Assembly (NCBI RefSeq): GCF_010183535.1
Contig: NC_071333.1
Coordinates: forward strand, 3,959,587-4,023,586
DNA length: 64,000 nt
Reading direction: 5' to 3'
Origin: Caenorhabditis remanei
Taxonomy: Eukaryota > Nematoda > Chromadorea > Rhabditida > Rhabditidae
A model generated the notes under the pieces. That model was given only the letters and a program-made list of their open reading frames with translations. It was not told the DNA's origin and did not search any database. The translations under genes were made by a program, and so were the position numbers. This document shows, one piece after another, positions 9,117 through 21,000 of this stretch (position 1 is the first letter of the stretch; the number at the start of each line of letters is the position of its first letter).

Positions 9117-11100
9117 CGTCCAGTGCTCTCACCCGTGCTACCAGGTGTTGAACCTGTCCACTAATAACATTAGCGTCCTCCACAGAAACCAGCTATGCCA
9201 ACATCTAACTCAAGAATCAAGCTCAAATCATCCGATTTATAGACGAGCTCATCTTGCAACGCCTGCTGCTTGGCGAGCATCTCCCCAGCCTTGTCCACCG
9301 TAGTTGGAACCTTCGCAAGTGTATAAGGTTATTTTTCAGCTCCTTGGAGTCATTAAGCGGGAGTATTTGAATTCTTGTAGCCGTTCCGCCAAATCCACGG
9401 CGTCTAGAAGTTTTCATTGTCGGTCGACCGCCGAGTGCAAGAATTCCTTATAGCGATCATCGATCTGTTGATTCTTATTGAGCAACGCTGGTCTCTTGTC
9501 ATCCGATCCGTCGGCTCCTACCTCCACCATCTTCTCAATCATCGTCTTGAATCTATCGACACTCGGTTTCGTATCCTAAACATGTTTCTTCAACACCTCA
9601 TACGCATGCTATTGAGCCTTAGCAACCATCACGTCGGCAGACGGTGTCCTCTGATTCTCCATCACTTCCTCAGTCTCTTCCAGCATATTCAACAGAGCTC
9701 AATACGCGTTTTCATACTTCCCCGTATTCCGATCCAGCCATTTTTATCATCAATTTTGTTTCCGAATTGAACGAATCAATTTTTTCTCCGACTGGTTTCA
9801 ACGATTCCTTCAGTTTTTGCACTTTTTCGCCCCTTGTTTCGGATCTTGAAGCTATTGAAACTGTGTATTCTGAATCGATTCATCTTATGAGATTCCGACG
9901 AGTTCGACGCGACGATTTAATTGGCGTCGCTATGAAGTTAATCGATTTCTGCTTCGGTTTCGACGAGATTCTTCTCACATTGATCCAAACTTTTCCGGCA
10001 CGAGTGGCGAGCTGAAAATATTGAAATTCGTTTGGGTTCAGCATAAAAGTATCCCGATTTTCCGCTTTTCAGCAAAACAGTTTTCATAAATGTCATTTTC
10101 AATTGTCACAAACCTGTTTACTGGGCATCAGGAATCGTCCGAAATTACTTGTTGAGTACCATCTACTGTAGACTAACAGTCCGGAACGCATTGATCGGTG
10201 TTTCATTCCCAGAGTTTGGATAGAATTCACTACGACGGCGACTGCACAATCAAAAAGTGCTTGAAACGAATGTTGTATTTTCATATTCACTCGGTGAGCC
10301 AGCAACCTATTCCCGTACGGAAGTAAGAACTTCTTTCGGGGCGATCCGTCTGCTTGATCTTTCGGGGCGATCCGTCTGCCATGCTGCTTGCTGAGCATCT
10401 TACACCTAAAAAACCAAGTCCACAGAAATGGCGGAGTCTTCCTGAAAACAGAAAAATTAACAAAATGGCCCAAAAATAGTCTACTTCCTACGAAAAAACC
10501 GAAAATTACGCTCAAAACTCACCGTTCCGACTGCGACGATGCGAAAACGTCGATAACGTTGACAAAGTAATCGTCGACAAACTCGCCGAGCATCAGACTT
10601 GACCGAGACCATCGTCGAGACTGCCGGGTCGAAGGAATGGTTCAACTCCATGCCTGAAAATTGGAAATCAATTATATATTAAGTTTTCATGCAAAAAAGC
10701 CGATACGAGCACAATTCCAACCACATTTCGAAGCGAAAAATTATGAACATTTACATTTTCAGATGAATTTCGTTATTTTTTCGCTCAAAATAGTCGAAAA
10801 ACACAAAAGTTAGATCAGAAGAAGTGTGTGACGTTCGAAAAAACGGTGGATTACTTTTGGGGTGTACGCAAACACCGCCGACACACACACTTCGGACTGT
10901 GCATTTTAATTTACGCGCAAAACGTTGACGCATTTTTAGAAAATGGTTTCTGCTGGATTGGTTTAGTTTTTGCAGATTTGCAGATGCAAAATCAATGAAA
11001 ACAAGTTCTAAAATTATAATATCACTGGAAAATTTTGAAAGCTCAATACTTTCATCCAAAAATCAGTATTTCTATTAGAAATCAACAAAACAAAACGATT
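9117..11100 (-). pseudogene. Spectrin-repeat protein pseudogene, copy A
   Basis: On the reverse strand the 9117-10015 stretch translates in pieces to a helical protein typical of spectrin repeats. Examples are SVDRFKTMIEKMVEVG, NKNQQIDDRYKEFLHSAVDR and LLDAVDLAERLQEF. The pattern of a heptad helix ending in a DAVDLAERLQEF-like turn fits spectraplakin or related giant coiled-coil proteins, but I cannot fix the parent gene. In-frame stops and frameshifts interrupt it (for example the stop after AVDRQ), so it is not a working gene. A further exon-like block at 10520-10640 matches 14750-14870 of copy B. Copy A lacks the 3' exons seen in copy B. Confidence 0.65.
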
Positions 11101-11499
11101 TAACCGCTGAAATTCTGCAGAAAACTGATTTTTCGAAAGTAAGTTTGCCAAAAATAAAAAATGTTTTATCCGTTCTTAATGACAACTCTTCGATGAACAC
11201 TTTGGATTCTTTCGATGACTATTCGCGACAAATAATAAATCAATGTCCCAAAGACTGACAAATAGGGATTTTGTAGTTCGCACATACACAAATGTCCTAA
11301 AAGTTGCGAAACATCGAAATATTTGCAAAAAACGGTTCACTGGTATGATATCTCGGCGACGGTCCCACACAAACTATTTCATAAGCTTTTTAGCTTCAAT
11401 CAATGAAGCTTTACTTGTTCACTCAGTCAGTTTTGGTTCGAATAGAGTCGAAACGTTCCGAAAATTAACAAAATGGGATTTTGTAGTTCGATGGTACAT

Positions 11500-14400
11500 T
11501 GGTTCTGGCAGCGGCTCCGCCAAAACGTTCTCAATTTCTATCGATTCTCGGCGAGTCTCAACTCGAGCACACTCGGATCCGCCAATATCCCCTTGTTCTC
11601 CTTCAACTTGTCGGTGGCGCATTTCAGATTCGCCCCCAACGTCTCCAGCCGCTCTCCGAATCCCATCATGTTGTCAATCGCGTGTCCACGAGCTCGCACC
11701 GGCTTTCAAACTTCCTCGTATCACTGTACAAGTTCTCCAGCTACCGATGAAAACAACGGCGACTGATCCTCCGCAAGAATCTCTTCCAGAGCACCCAAAT
11801 CTGAATTGAATCCCTTTATAATCGGTCGATACGCGGCCACCGATCTCTCCAACTAATCATTATGATCGTGCATCGTTCTGAGCTCATCTGATCCAACCAC
11901 TTGTTCAACTCATCAAACTGAGCCGTAAGTTGCTTCATGAGCGCCAGTGCTATTTCGAGTGTCTCCGTGCGATCCGCACACAAGGACATCACCTCCTACA
12001 TCAACTCTTCTCTTTCATCTACCGGATCCAAGATATTGTCCTTCGCCTCGTTTCCCTCCATTTATCACTGTCGCGCCACCTTCTAAGCTTCTCCAGTCAC
12101 ATTTCTGAATTGCACTTTGTTGGCACCGGCGTCCTCGTTAATAATCCTCTGATGATTCAGTTGATTCTTCCGAATCCAATGATGGCAACGCTCCCTCTGT
12201 TCAGCTTGGCTAGCAAATCTATCCGTCCCCGAGTTCACCAGTTTATATTGCTACCGTATTAGCAACTCGTCAGCCGTGTCGTCAGAGCAGAGCGCCTGAA
12301 GTTGTTTGGAGAGTACGGTAAGATCATCGTCTTCAGGACGAATCTTTTGCAAGATGTCCTCTTCCAATAGGAATATCAACTCAGCTTGCGTATATAGATC
12401 CTTTTCGTTTCTCGTCTACAATTCTCTTGCCATATCCTCCATTACTTGCATAACATTGTCAGATCCATCATGGATCCCTTCAGAAGGCGGGATTGCTTTG
12501 ACAAGTAGTGCGTTCTTCTCATATGCCGACGTCATAAAATATGCATATCTAAACTTCTAATCATCCAATCTCTTATGTGCAACAATCAACGCTTCTTCAG
12601 GTTCCCCTCGATTCGCCAGTTTCAAAAACATTCGCCATCATCTCATTCCTATCAGCTGTCGACACAGCAATTTTGGTGCGTATATTTGTCTGCTCCTTCA
12701 AGTCATCCGGCTCAATCGGCAACTCATGCAAATCACTTATCTTGATCTTCGTCTCCCCAACAAATTGTGTCATATCCTCCTTATTAAGCCTAAAGCCTTG
12801 AATCTGTTGTAGGAATGACTTCAGCAACGGTTTCATGTTGGTAATGCCCGCGTAGAGTGCTCTAACTGTCCACTAACAACATTCGCGTCCTCCACAGAAG
12901 CCAGTTACGCCAACATCGGGGCCAACTCAAGAATCAAGCTCAAATCATCAGATTTATGGACGAGCTCCTCTCGTTACGCCTCCTGCTCGACGATCATCTC
13001 CTGAGCCTTTTCAACCGTAATCGGATCTTTCGCAAGTCCCTGAACTCGTTTTTAGCTCCTTGCAGCCACTGATCAAGCGGGAGCGTGAATTCTTGAAGAC
13101 GTCCATGGCCAAATCCACGGCATCTAGAAGTTGTCGTTGTCAGTCGACCGCCGAGTTCAAGAGTTCCTTATAGCGATCATCGATCTGTTGATTCTTATTG
13201 AGCAACGCGGATCTCTTGTAATCCGATCCTTCGGCTCCTCCCTTCACCATCTTCTCAATCATCGTCTCGAATCCATCGACACTCGGTTTTGCATCCTCAA
13301 CATGCTACGTCAACACGCATCGACAGACGGTTTCTTCTTCTTCTCCATTATCTTCCCTGTCACTTTCAGCCAATTCAACAGTTCTCAATACGCGTCTTCA
13401 TCCTTCCCCTGTTGCTGAACGGTTGCATACACTGTCATCTTCTTATCCGAAACCTTTGCGACGGCGTCGGAGTAGACGTCGGCGACTCTCTTCAACAACG
13501 AATCTAACTCTTTTGTATCCACTTCCGGTCCAGCCATTTTTATCACCAATTTACAGTCAGAATTGAACGAATCCATTTACTCGCCGACGGGTTTCAACGA
13601 TTCCTTCAGTTTTTGCACTTTTTCTGCATCTTGTTTCGGATGTTGAAGCTGTTGAGACGGTGTATTCTAAATCGATTCATCTGATGAGATCGCGACAAGT
13701 GCGACGACGATTTCATCGGCGTCGCCGTGAAGTTTATCGACTTGTGCTTCGGTTTCGACGAATTTCTTCTCAAGTTGAAGCAAGCGTTTTCCAGCACGAG
13801 CGGCTAGCTGAAAATATTGAAATTCGTTGAGGTTCAGCATACACATAAATTAAATTTAGATGTGTCAGTGTGTCCCAGTGTCCGGATGTCCACAATACGC
13901 GCTTTAAAGCAAAACACGTGAAAAATTTCGGTAGACAGTTCTAGGCGCTAAAATTTAGTAGGGAATCTCAATTTTGAACAACTTTCAGCCAATTTTAGCT
14001 AATTTTAGCAGAAACAAGAGGATTGCATTTCAAAATTTGGAAAATGTTCAAGTAAACGCGCTCTGCAGCGGAGACTGGAAATTTCGATAGAGCCCGTTAG
14101 CTTTAAGTTATGAAAAACGCGCTCAATCTAAAAAAAAATACAGAAATTCCTGTAGAGCGCGTTTACAACCAGGTTCGTTGAAAAATATTATTTTTGAACG
14201 ATTTTCAGATAGTTTTAGCCAATTTTAGCTGAAAAAAAAATGAAAAAACTCACCTGATCAAATAATCCCATCAATGAACACTTGTCTCAGCACATTTCTA
14301 GTATGAAATGTATAAATTCAACGGAATAGATCGGAAACTCTCGCCTTCCCATGAACATTCTACTTCACATATCTCTCCTTCCAATCCTCCCATTTCCATC

Positions 14401-15110
14401 CCTCCAACCGCTTCATATCTTCTAAAACGGCCCCTTCTGATTGTCGAGAGCCGACTGCAGTCCCATCGCTTCCAGCCACAATTGCTTTCATTCCGTCGAC
14501 AACATTTATGCCGCCGGACTCCAGACTCTGCTCTTTTTGGATGCTTTACACGCTTTCGAGCACGTCGCCGATGAAATGCTCCAACTCGTGGAGTCCATCT
14601 TCCCACGTCGCCACTTCATTTGCACGTTTGGCACTTCGTCCGGCGACCTTCTCCCACAGTTTTAGCGGTGACTATCTGAAAAAAATTTAACAATAGCTCA
14701 GAAATGTTTTTTTTTTCTGCGAAATATTTCAAATTTTCCCTCAAAACTCACCGTTTGTGTATTTTTGAGAGCTTTCCGATGTGTCGACTGACTTCGAATT
14801 CTGAGTGTCCACGCCAAATCGAACAAGACCACCGTCGAGACTGCCAGATTGAAGGAACCGTTCCATTCCTCTCTGAAAATTGGATAAAACTTATTTTTCA
14901 AATTTTCTTATAAAAAAGCAGATAAAATCACATTTCTAACTACATTACGAGATAAACAGCAATGAAATTTACCAATTTTAGATGAATTCCATGATTTTTC
15001 GTTGAAAAATAGTCGAGAAACTCGTAAATTAGATGAAAAATAGTGGGTTACTTTCGAAAAATCGAAGAAGGACAATTGAGGTGTACGCAAACACCGCGAC
15101 GCGCACACTG
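11500..15110 (-). pseudogene. Spectrin-repeat protein pseudogene, copy B
   Basis: A longer tandem copy of the same gene. Reading 5' to 3' on the reverse strand: an exon at about 14750-14880 with DNA-level match to copy A; about 14290-14660 with ANEVATWEDGLHELEHF; 12310-13810 with KMAGPEVDTKELDSLL, VADVYSDAVAKVSDKK and QEFTLPLDQWLQGA; then 11500-12300 with CADRTETLEIALALM, QLTAQFDELNKWLDQM and RLETLGANLKCATDKL. These are spectrin-repeat helices. Many stops and frame changes are present (for example before EVMSLCADR and after GELVQ). Runs of 60-80 clean codons remain, so the loss looks fairly recent. Duplicated DNA extends beyond the exons to about 15480. Confidence 0.7.
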
Positions 15111-15479
15111 CGTACTTTGTATTTTATTTGACGCGCAAAACGTTGACGCATTTTTAGATGATGATTTCAGACGGATTGGTGTAGTTTCTGCAGATTTCTA
15201 GATGAAAACTAATTGAAAAGTTAATCTAAAATATAAAATCACTGGGGAACTTTGAAAAATCGATAATTTCAACCAAAATCAGTATAACTAGAAATCTTTC
15301 CAGCACAAACTATTCCATTTTCGTTTTAATTGATGAAGCTTGTTGACATTGTGCTCTCAATGTCAGTTTTGATTTAAATGAAGTCAAATTCATATGTTCC
15401 CAGAACTGACAAAACGGGGTTTAGTAGTTCGATGGTACATCGCCCCTGGCAGCAGCTCCGCCGAAACTTTCTTAATGAG

Positions 15480-16820
15480 TGCTATCACTTTCTGAGTACT
15501 TTTTTCTGAGTATTTAAAACAAAATATTAAAACTTAAGTGACTCGGAAGCCAGACTGAAACGACACGTGGCCAGCGACGGTGATAACCCTAATGATTTTT
15601 TTCAAAATCGTATGGGTTTCCGTTAAATTTTGGCCAAAGTTGATGCTGGGATGCATATCGTCAAAATTTTGGTTTTGCAAAGCTCTTTTCTGGTCTTCCA
15701 GAAAATGAAATTTGGTTTTTTGAGAGTTCAGTGGAATACCGATACTTGAAGTGGCACTCTTCAAGCTTCAATTTTTGGAAAATGTGGACTGAAACATTTA
15801 TTTTTAGTTTCTTTTGCTGAATTTATTCAAAAACTTTGATTAAACATTAGGTTTTTGAATAAATTAAAAAGAAAACATATAACTTTTTTAATGGACTGAA
15901 ACATTTTTAACATCCCAAAAGAGTTGGCGCATTTCTTAGTACGACATTTTCACTCGAATTTGAATAAAATTGTTAGAGCAACCTATTTTCTCTCAATGAG
16001 TCAGAATATGAAGATATTTATTGTTTTTTTGGCGAAAAAAGGAAAATGCTTACTGTAGATGACTTCTCCGATGGAAAATTATACTTTGTCCCAGTGATAA
16101 ATCTGATTATCATCTGTCAATAGAACATGCGCATTCACTGCTTTCTGGCTAATCTTTGTTGATCGAAACAGAGGAGACGATTCCAGAGCTGGTAAAATGA
16201 CTGGTTGGAAAGCGGATATGCTCGACGAGACGAGGATTGTTTCTATTCCAACCCGGTTCCTCGCCATATCGGATGAGGAAAATCCTTCATTGGAAATATT
16301 TGTTCTGATGCTGTACAGGTTGCCTTGGTATCGGATTCAAACTGGCTGGAAAGAAGTTGATTTTAGAAAAACTGAAATCTTTTGAAGTGACTCACCACAA
16401 TGTTCTCATTCATAACTATCCTGTAGTCAAATTGAAGTACAGGGTATGTGACACTGTGACGATCCCATCGTCTGTTTCTTGATCCGCTATAAATAAACAT
16501 GTAGACTGCAACTGCAAAATACTGGTTTTAGAAGTGTATGTACGTAGCACCATTCAAGATTTTTTTCAAAATGTGTTATTGTAACGTCTCTCTTCTGCTT
16601 ACCTCTTGCTAATGTCACTTAAAAAGCTACATGATGCTAACGAATTGCTTGTTTGATAGACTGAACTACTTTTGATCTCCCAAAATAGCTGGCGCGTTTC
16701 CTGATAACACTTTTTTCTCCAGAAGTTTGACAATAAAACTTGAATCGGCTGAATCAGAACGTTGGTGATTGAACTCACTAAACTTTACAACTCAATTTTT
16801 GAACATTTCATTGTATTAAT
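15480..16820. other. Interval without a secure gene; weak reverse-strand exon candidates
   Basis: Reverse-strand stretches at about 16390-16510 (reading DRHSVTYPVLQFDYRIVMNE before a GTGAGT donor) and 16079-16340 (reading IETILVSSSISAFQPVILPA) look protein-like, but I cannot join them in one frame. They could be the remains of the lost 3' half of the receptor at 16955-17592, or a separate pseudogene. Nothing else is visible. Confidence 0.25.
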
Positions 16821-16823
16821 TTA

Positions 16824-16826
<3 letters not shown>

Positions 16827-16887
<61 letters not shown>
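16827..16887. repeat. (TA)n microsatellite
   Basis: About 30 uninterrupted TA dinucleotides. It lies just beyond the premature end of the reverse-strand receptor fragment. Confidence 0.95.
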
Positions 16888-16889
<2 letters not shown>

Positions 16890-16954
16890 TTATATATTGA
16901 CTGGGATTATAAACAATAAAATATACAGAAGACCAGATCAAGTGACCAACAGAC

Positions 16955-17592
16955 TTATCTCCAAAACATAACATAATAATAACTAACATAATAAAATCCT
17001 AGAATTCTTTCCATTTCTTTATATTTCTTAATTTTCAAAACGACAATCAACCAATTGAACAAAACCAAATCCTTAAAAATCATGAGTCCCGAAATGACTC
17101 TAATTCCAGCCTTTACACAGTTTTGTGTCAGTTCTACAGATGGTTTCGCAAGGGAGCAACACACGAAGTATCTTGAAATCGAGAACAATGAAATGACAAT
17201 GATGTACATTTCAGAGAAAACTTTCACTATATATGCACTGTTCCACATCGGATACCAGAGGATTTTGACAAGCCATCCGAGATGGAAGAAGTGGGAAAGA
17301 GTTTTCATAAGACAGAGGATATGAATCAATGTCATTAATCTACTACTAGTTTCATTAAACCTGGCAGAAAGTGGAGTTAAAGACGTGTTCTGAAAATTTG
17401 TTTCACATTCTTAAAGCCCTTTTCACTTACCGTTTTCTTCGAGTCATTGAACATCCAAACATGAGATGCTCTCGAAATAATATAACACAAAACCAGTGGT
17501 AGCACAAAATAAGCGAAATACTCCAGGTCTTTAACAGTTCCAAGATAATTATAAAACTCGTCTTTCGAGAATCCTTTCAGGAAGAAATTCAT
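16955..17592 (-). pseudogene. Serpentine (7TM) receptor, N-terminal half only
   Basis: Exon 1 (17431-17592) and exon 2 (16955-17389) join in phase 0 through a 41-nt GTAAGT..TTTCAG intron to give 198 residues. I see about four hydrophobic segments: FAYFVLPLVLCYII, LMTLIHILCLMKTLSHFF, MYIIVISLFSISRYF and LVLFNWLIVVLKI. The first intron falls just after WMFNDSKKT, the same place as after FMLNDSTCNDA in the 43.5-kb receptor, so the two belong to one family. Nematode chemoreceptors of this kind normally have about 300 residues and seven helices, so the C-terminal half is missing and a stop precedes a (TA)n tract. It may be a pseudogene, or a further exon may have escaped me. Confidence 0.5.
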
Positions 17593-18091
17593 TGAAGAAC
17601 TGGACAGAAATGAGAGAGTTTCAGAGTTTATAACACAAGCTGAAACCAGTGATTAAATTTTCGAAAGCGTGTCGCCTAGCAACGAGTGCAGGAAGTGCGA
17701 AAAATTGTGTTTCATTCGTTAGATTCCAAGTTTTGATGTGTGAAAAGGTTGAATAATTTCATTATTTTTTGAAAATAAGTTTGGATTTTAAAAAGATAAT
17801 TCAAGGTTTTCCAGTGTTGTTTGGTGTTATTTTTCAACTTTTAAAGTTTGAAATCATCTAAAATGAATTGCGGCTTTGGAACTATTTATTCGAGTGGGGG
17901 CATGTGAAGACAATCGGTAAAATATAAACGTCGAGGTTTTTTGAAAGGAATGACAATAACTAATGATAATGACACTAATTTGATATTATACAAAAAATGA
18001 ATGAATTAGAGATAATTGAGGTTTGGGTGAATATGAGTTAGATGTTTGAGGAGAGTTTGAAATGTTCAATACGAAATAAGAACACACCATA

Positions 18092-21000
18092 TCATTGCTG
18101 ATTATTGTCATTGAATCCATACGAATTCTTTGATTCTTCAACTTTTTGGGTTTTCCTTTCTTTTCTTCTATCAGCAGCTTTCTGATTGTTAATGTACTGT
18201 TTCACCTGAAATTAGTAAGATTCTATTTGAAATCCGTGTGAACAAAAAATACCTGGAAGCCGGCCAGCCCGATTGGCTGACCCAGTTTTGCATAATCATT
18301 TTCGATGATTTTATGCTGCTTGTACATCTCATAGATTGAATTCAGATGTTTCTACAAAAAGTATTGTTAGGTTTTGACTCCATTTAGTATGAATTATTTG
18401 TCTTACCAATTGAATTTTAGTATGCTTGTGTTTGGTCCTTTTAACATGGGGTATTAGTGGATACGGATTCTGAAAAAGTTTTAATACTCGAATGATATTG
18501 CTTATGTTATACCGTTGGTGTAATATTCAAGACTCTCGCCCGCGGTGTTTTGGTGACATCATATTTATTGTAGTCCGGGGGGATAAATTGTTTGGTTGGA
18601 TGATGTTGATCGACGCGCATCTGAAAAATGTTTTTGAGAAACTTCCAGTTAACACCGTTTTTCAGAAGAATCTGAAACTCTACAAGTTATCAAATTCCTA
18701 CGTCGGCTATATAAAGTTATCTACAGTATCATTAATCTGTGGAATATTCCTTGACTCCACATTGAGAAAAAGTACTAAAAATTAATTCTTGGCTGAAATA
18801 TTATTTCCGTAAAAACTGTAACAGAAGCACTCCTCTCAAAGAAGCGTACCCTGAAAAGCTGCTTGAATGATAGTGGGGCAAATAAAGGCACACCCTCAAT
18901 ATGTTAAACAAATTTTTTTTTCTTATTTTTAATCATCATTTTTATAGATCGGGAAAAAAACAAAATAAAAACCAATTTTTTCGTTTAAAGTACTGCAAGT
19001 TCTGATGTTTTCGTGTAATTTTGTGAGAGAAAATGGTAATTCGGTTTAAACTGGATGACTTAGACAGTTTTAAAAATACCCAAACAGACAGGTTGAAAAA
19101 TAGAGGCGCACTTTCAAAAGGGGTTTGAAAAATAGAGGCGCATGCGCCTATATCACAGTTTTTACGGTATAATCAATTACAGTTCTTATTATCTGTGATA
19201 CGTTCTCATAAAAATGAATTAGTAGAAAAATAGGAACTAAATTACTCAAAAAAACTTACCGATTTATCTTTCTGCTCACAAACATTCTGATGTCTCGGCT
19301 CTGTCGATCCCGAATTGGCTTTTCCAACAGAGTTTTGGCTACCACTGAAAATAAAAATATTTGAAGGGATCTAAATCAGAGTCATCACTGCAAAAAGTTT
19401 AATTACACTTTCCTAGTCCGTAAAGGAGGACTAAAGTCATATTTTTTATTTCAGATTCTGATACTTCAGAAAATTCTGAACAACTTTCATCATTGGAGCA
19501 TGTGCTAATAATCGCTCTAAATGCCCTAAATTCACGTTTTCCCGGCTTAAAATTTCGTGTTTCTTCATTTTTTTAACGATATAAGACACACTCTCTGTGA
19601 AACTCGAGCATGGGGATGTACAGAATAAAATCAAACCGGTTTTTATGGGTTGGAATTATGCATAGTAGTACCCAGACAACTAATAACGTATTGGTCCATA
19701 TTTCATTTGGCTCCGCCCCCTACCGTCTAAAATACCCCGTATGGGGGGTTGAAATTCTAAAAAAAAATTTAAAAGTTTTTTCGATTAAATTTTGATGGGA
19801 ACAAGTCAAAAACGTTATTTTAAGCATTTTTTGTGTTAAGCCCAAAATTTTAACACCTCGTTTTCACTGTGAAAAAATGTCATTTTTGTAAAATTTTTGG
19901 GTTTTTTCAAACTTTTGCTTATAACTCAAAAAAACATTATTTGTTTAGATGAGATCTTTTTAGATTCGGAATCTACATAAAATTTGGAGTAATATAGGCA
20001 CTCTGGTCAAAAATCTCGGGGTACCTATTTTTGCTACAGAGCAAAATAGGCGATTTTTTGAAAAATTTCAACGTATCCCTACTCATGGAGCAAAAATTCA
20101 ATGTCGCCAAATCGCTTGGCCCGGCCCGGGCCGGACCGATTTTTGACAAGTCTGAATTTTACGGATTGTTGTAAAAATCAGTGCTGCTGATTACCTACTC
20201 GCGAGTCATACATTCTCTTACCTCGAAATAGAAACATTTTGAAGCGAGGTGTCAATTCCAACTGAAATTTCCTCCTCTTCGTCGCCAGTGAGATCGATTA
20301 ACTCCACATTCGCATTACTTCTATTTTGATAATCCGAAACCCTGGTGAAAGGCACGAGTTTCTCCTTCTTCCGAAGCTCATCTAAGGAGGCAGCAGCAAT
20401 TTGACGATATCCAACGATTTGACCTCGGAATGGAGAAGTATTGTACACAGCCACCAATACACTTTCCGTCACTGGCTTCATATTCTGATTCAGCCGAGCG
20501 ACTTTCGCTTTATGCTGCTCGTTGTCATCTTGTTGCAGCGTCTGAACTGTTTCGTTCAGCCTCCGACGAGGATGAAGGTTCTGAACACCGTGATGATGTA
20601 GTTTCGGGTGCATTGCAGTGACAGTCTGGCCGGTTGGTTGTTTCATCTTCTCACGAATAGAAGGATGAATCTCTTTTTCACCGAACTTCCTATCAGGTCG
20701 ATGACTGAGATTCGAGAGAAGTACTTGACCTTCTGTGAAAAGCTGACGGTATATTCTTTCGTCATCTGACTGCGTTGGTGGAATCAGTTCAATTCCTCTC
20801 TCAAAACTGTCTTTCCGATAAAGACGTACCCGACCATTTTTGAATGGTCTCCCGAGCTGATATAGCCCCGGCGGATATGTAGGCAAATTATCGCGAATCG
20901 CTTTATTTTGTAGTTCAATTAATTCGCTATCATCCGATATGCCGGCGCCTATGTTAATCATATGGGGCATTTGGGGCTTGACCACTGGGTGGCACTCAAT

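Noticed and set aside
9417..10015. Forward-strand ORFs across spectrin pseudogene copy A
   Set aside because: They are antisense to the helical protein readable on the reverse strand.
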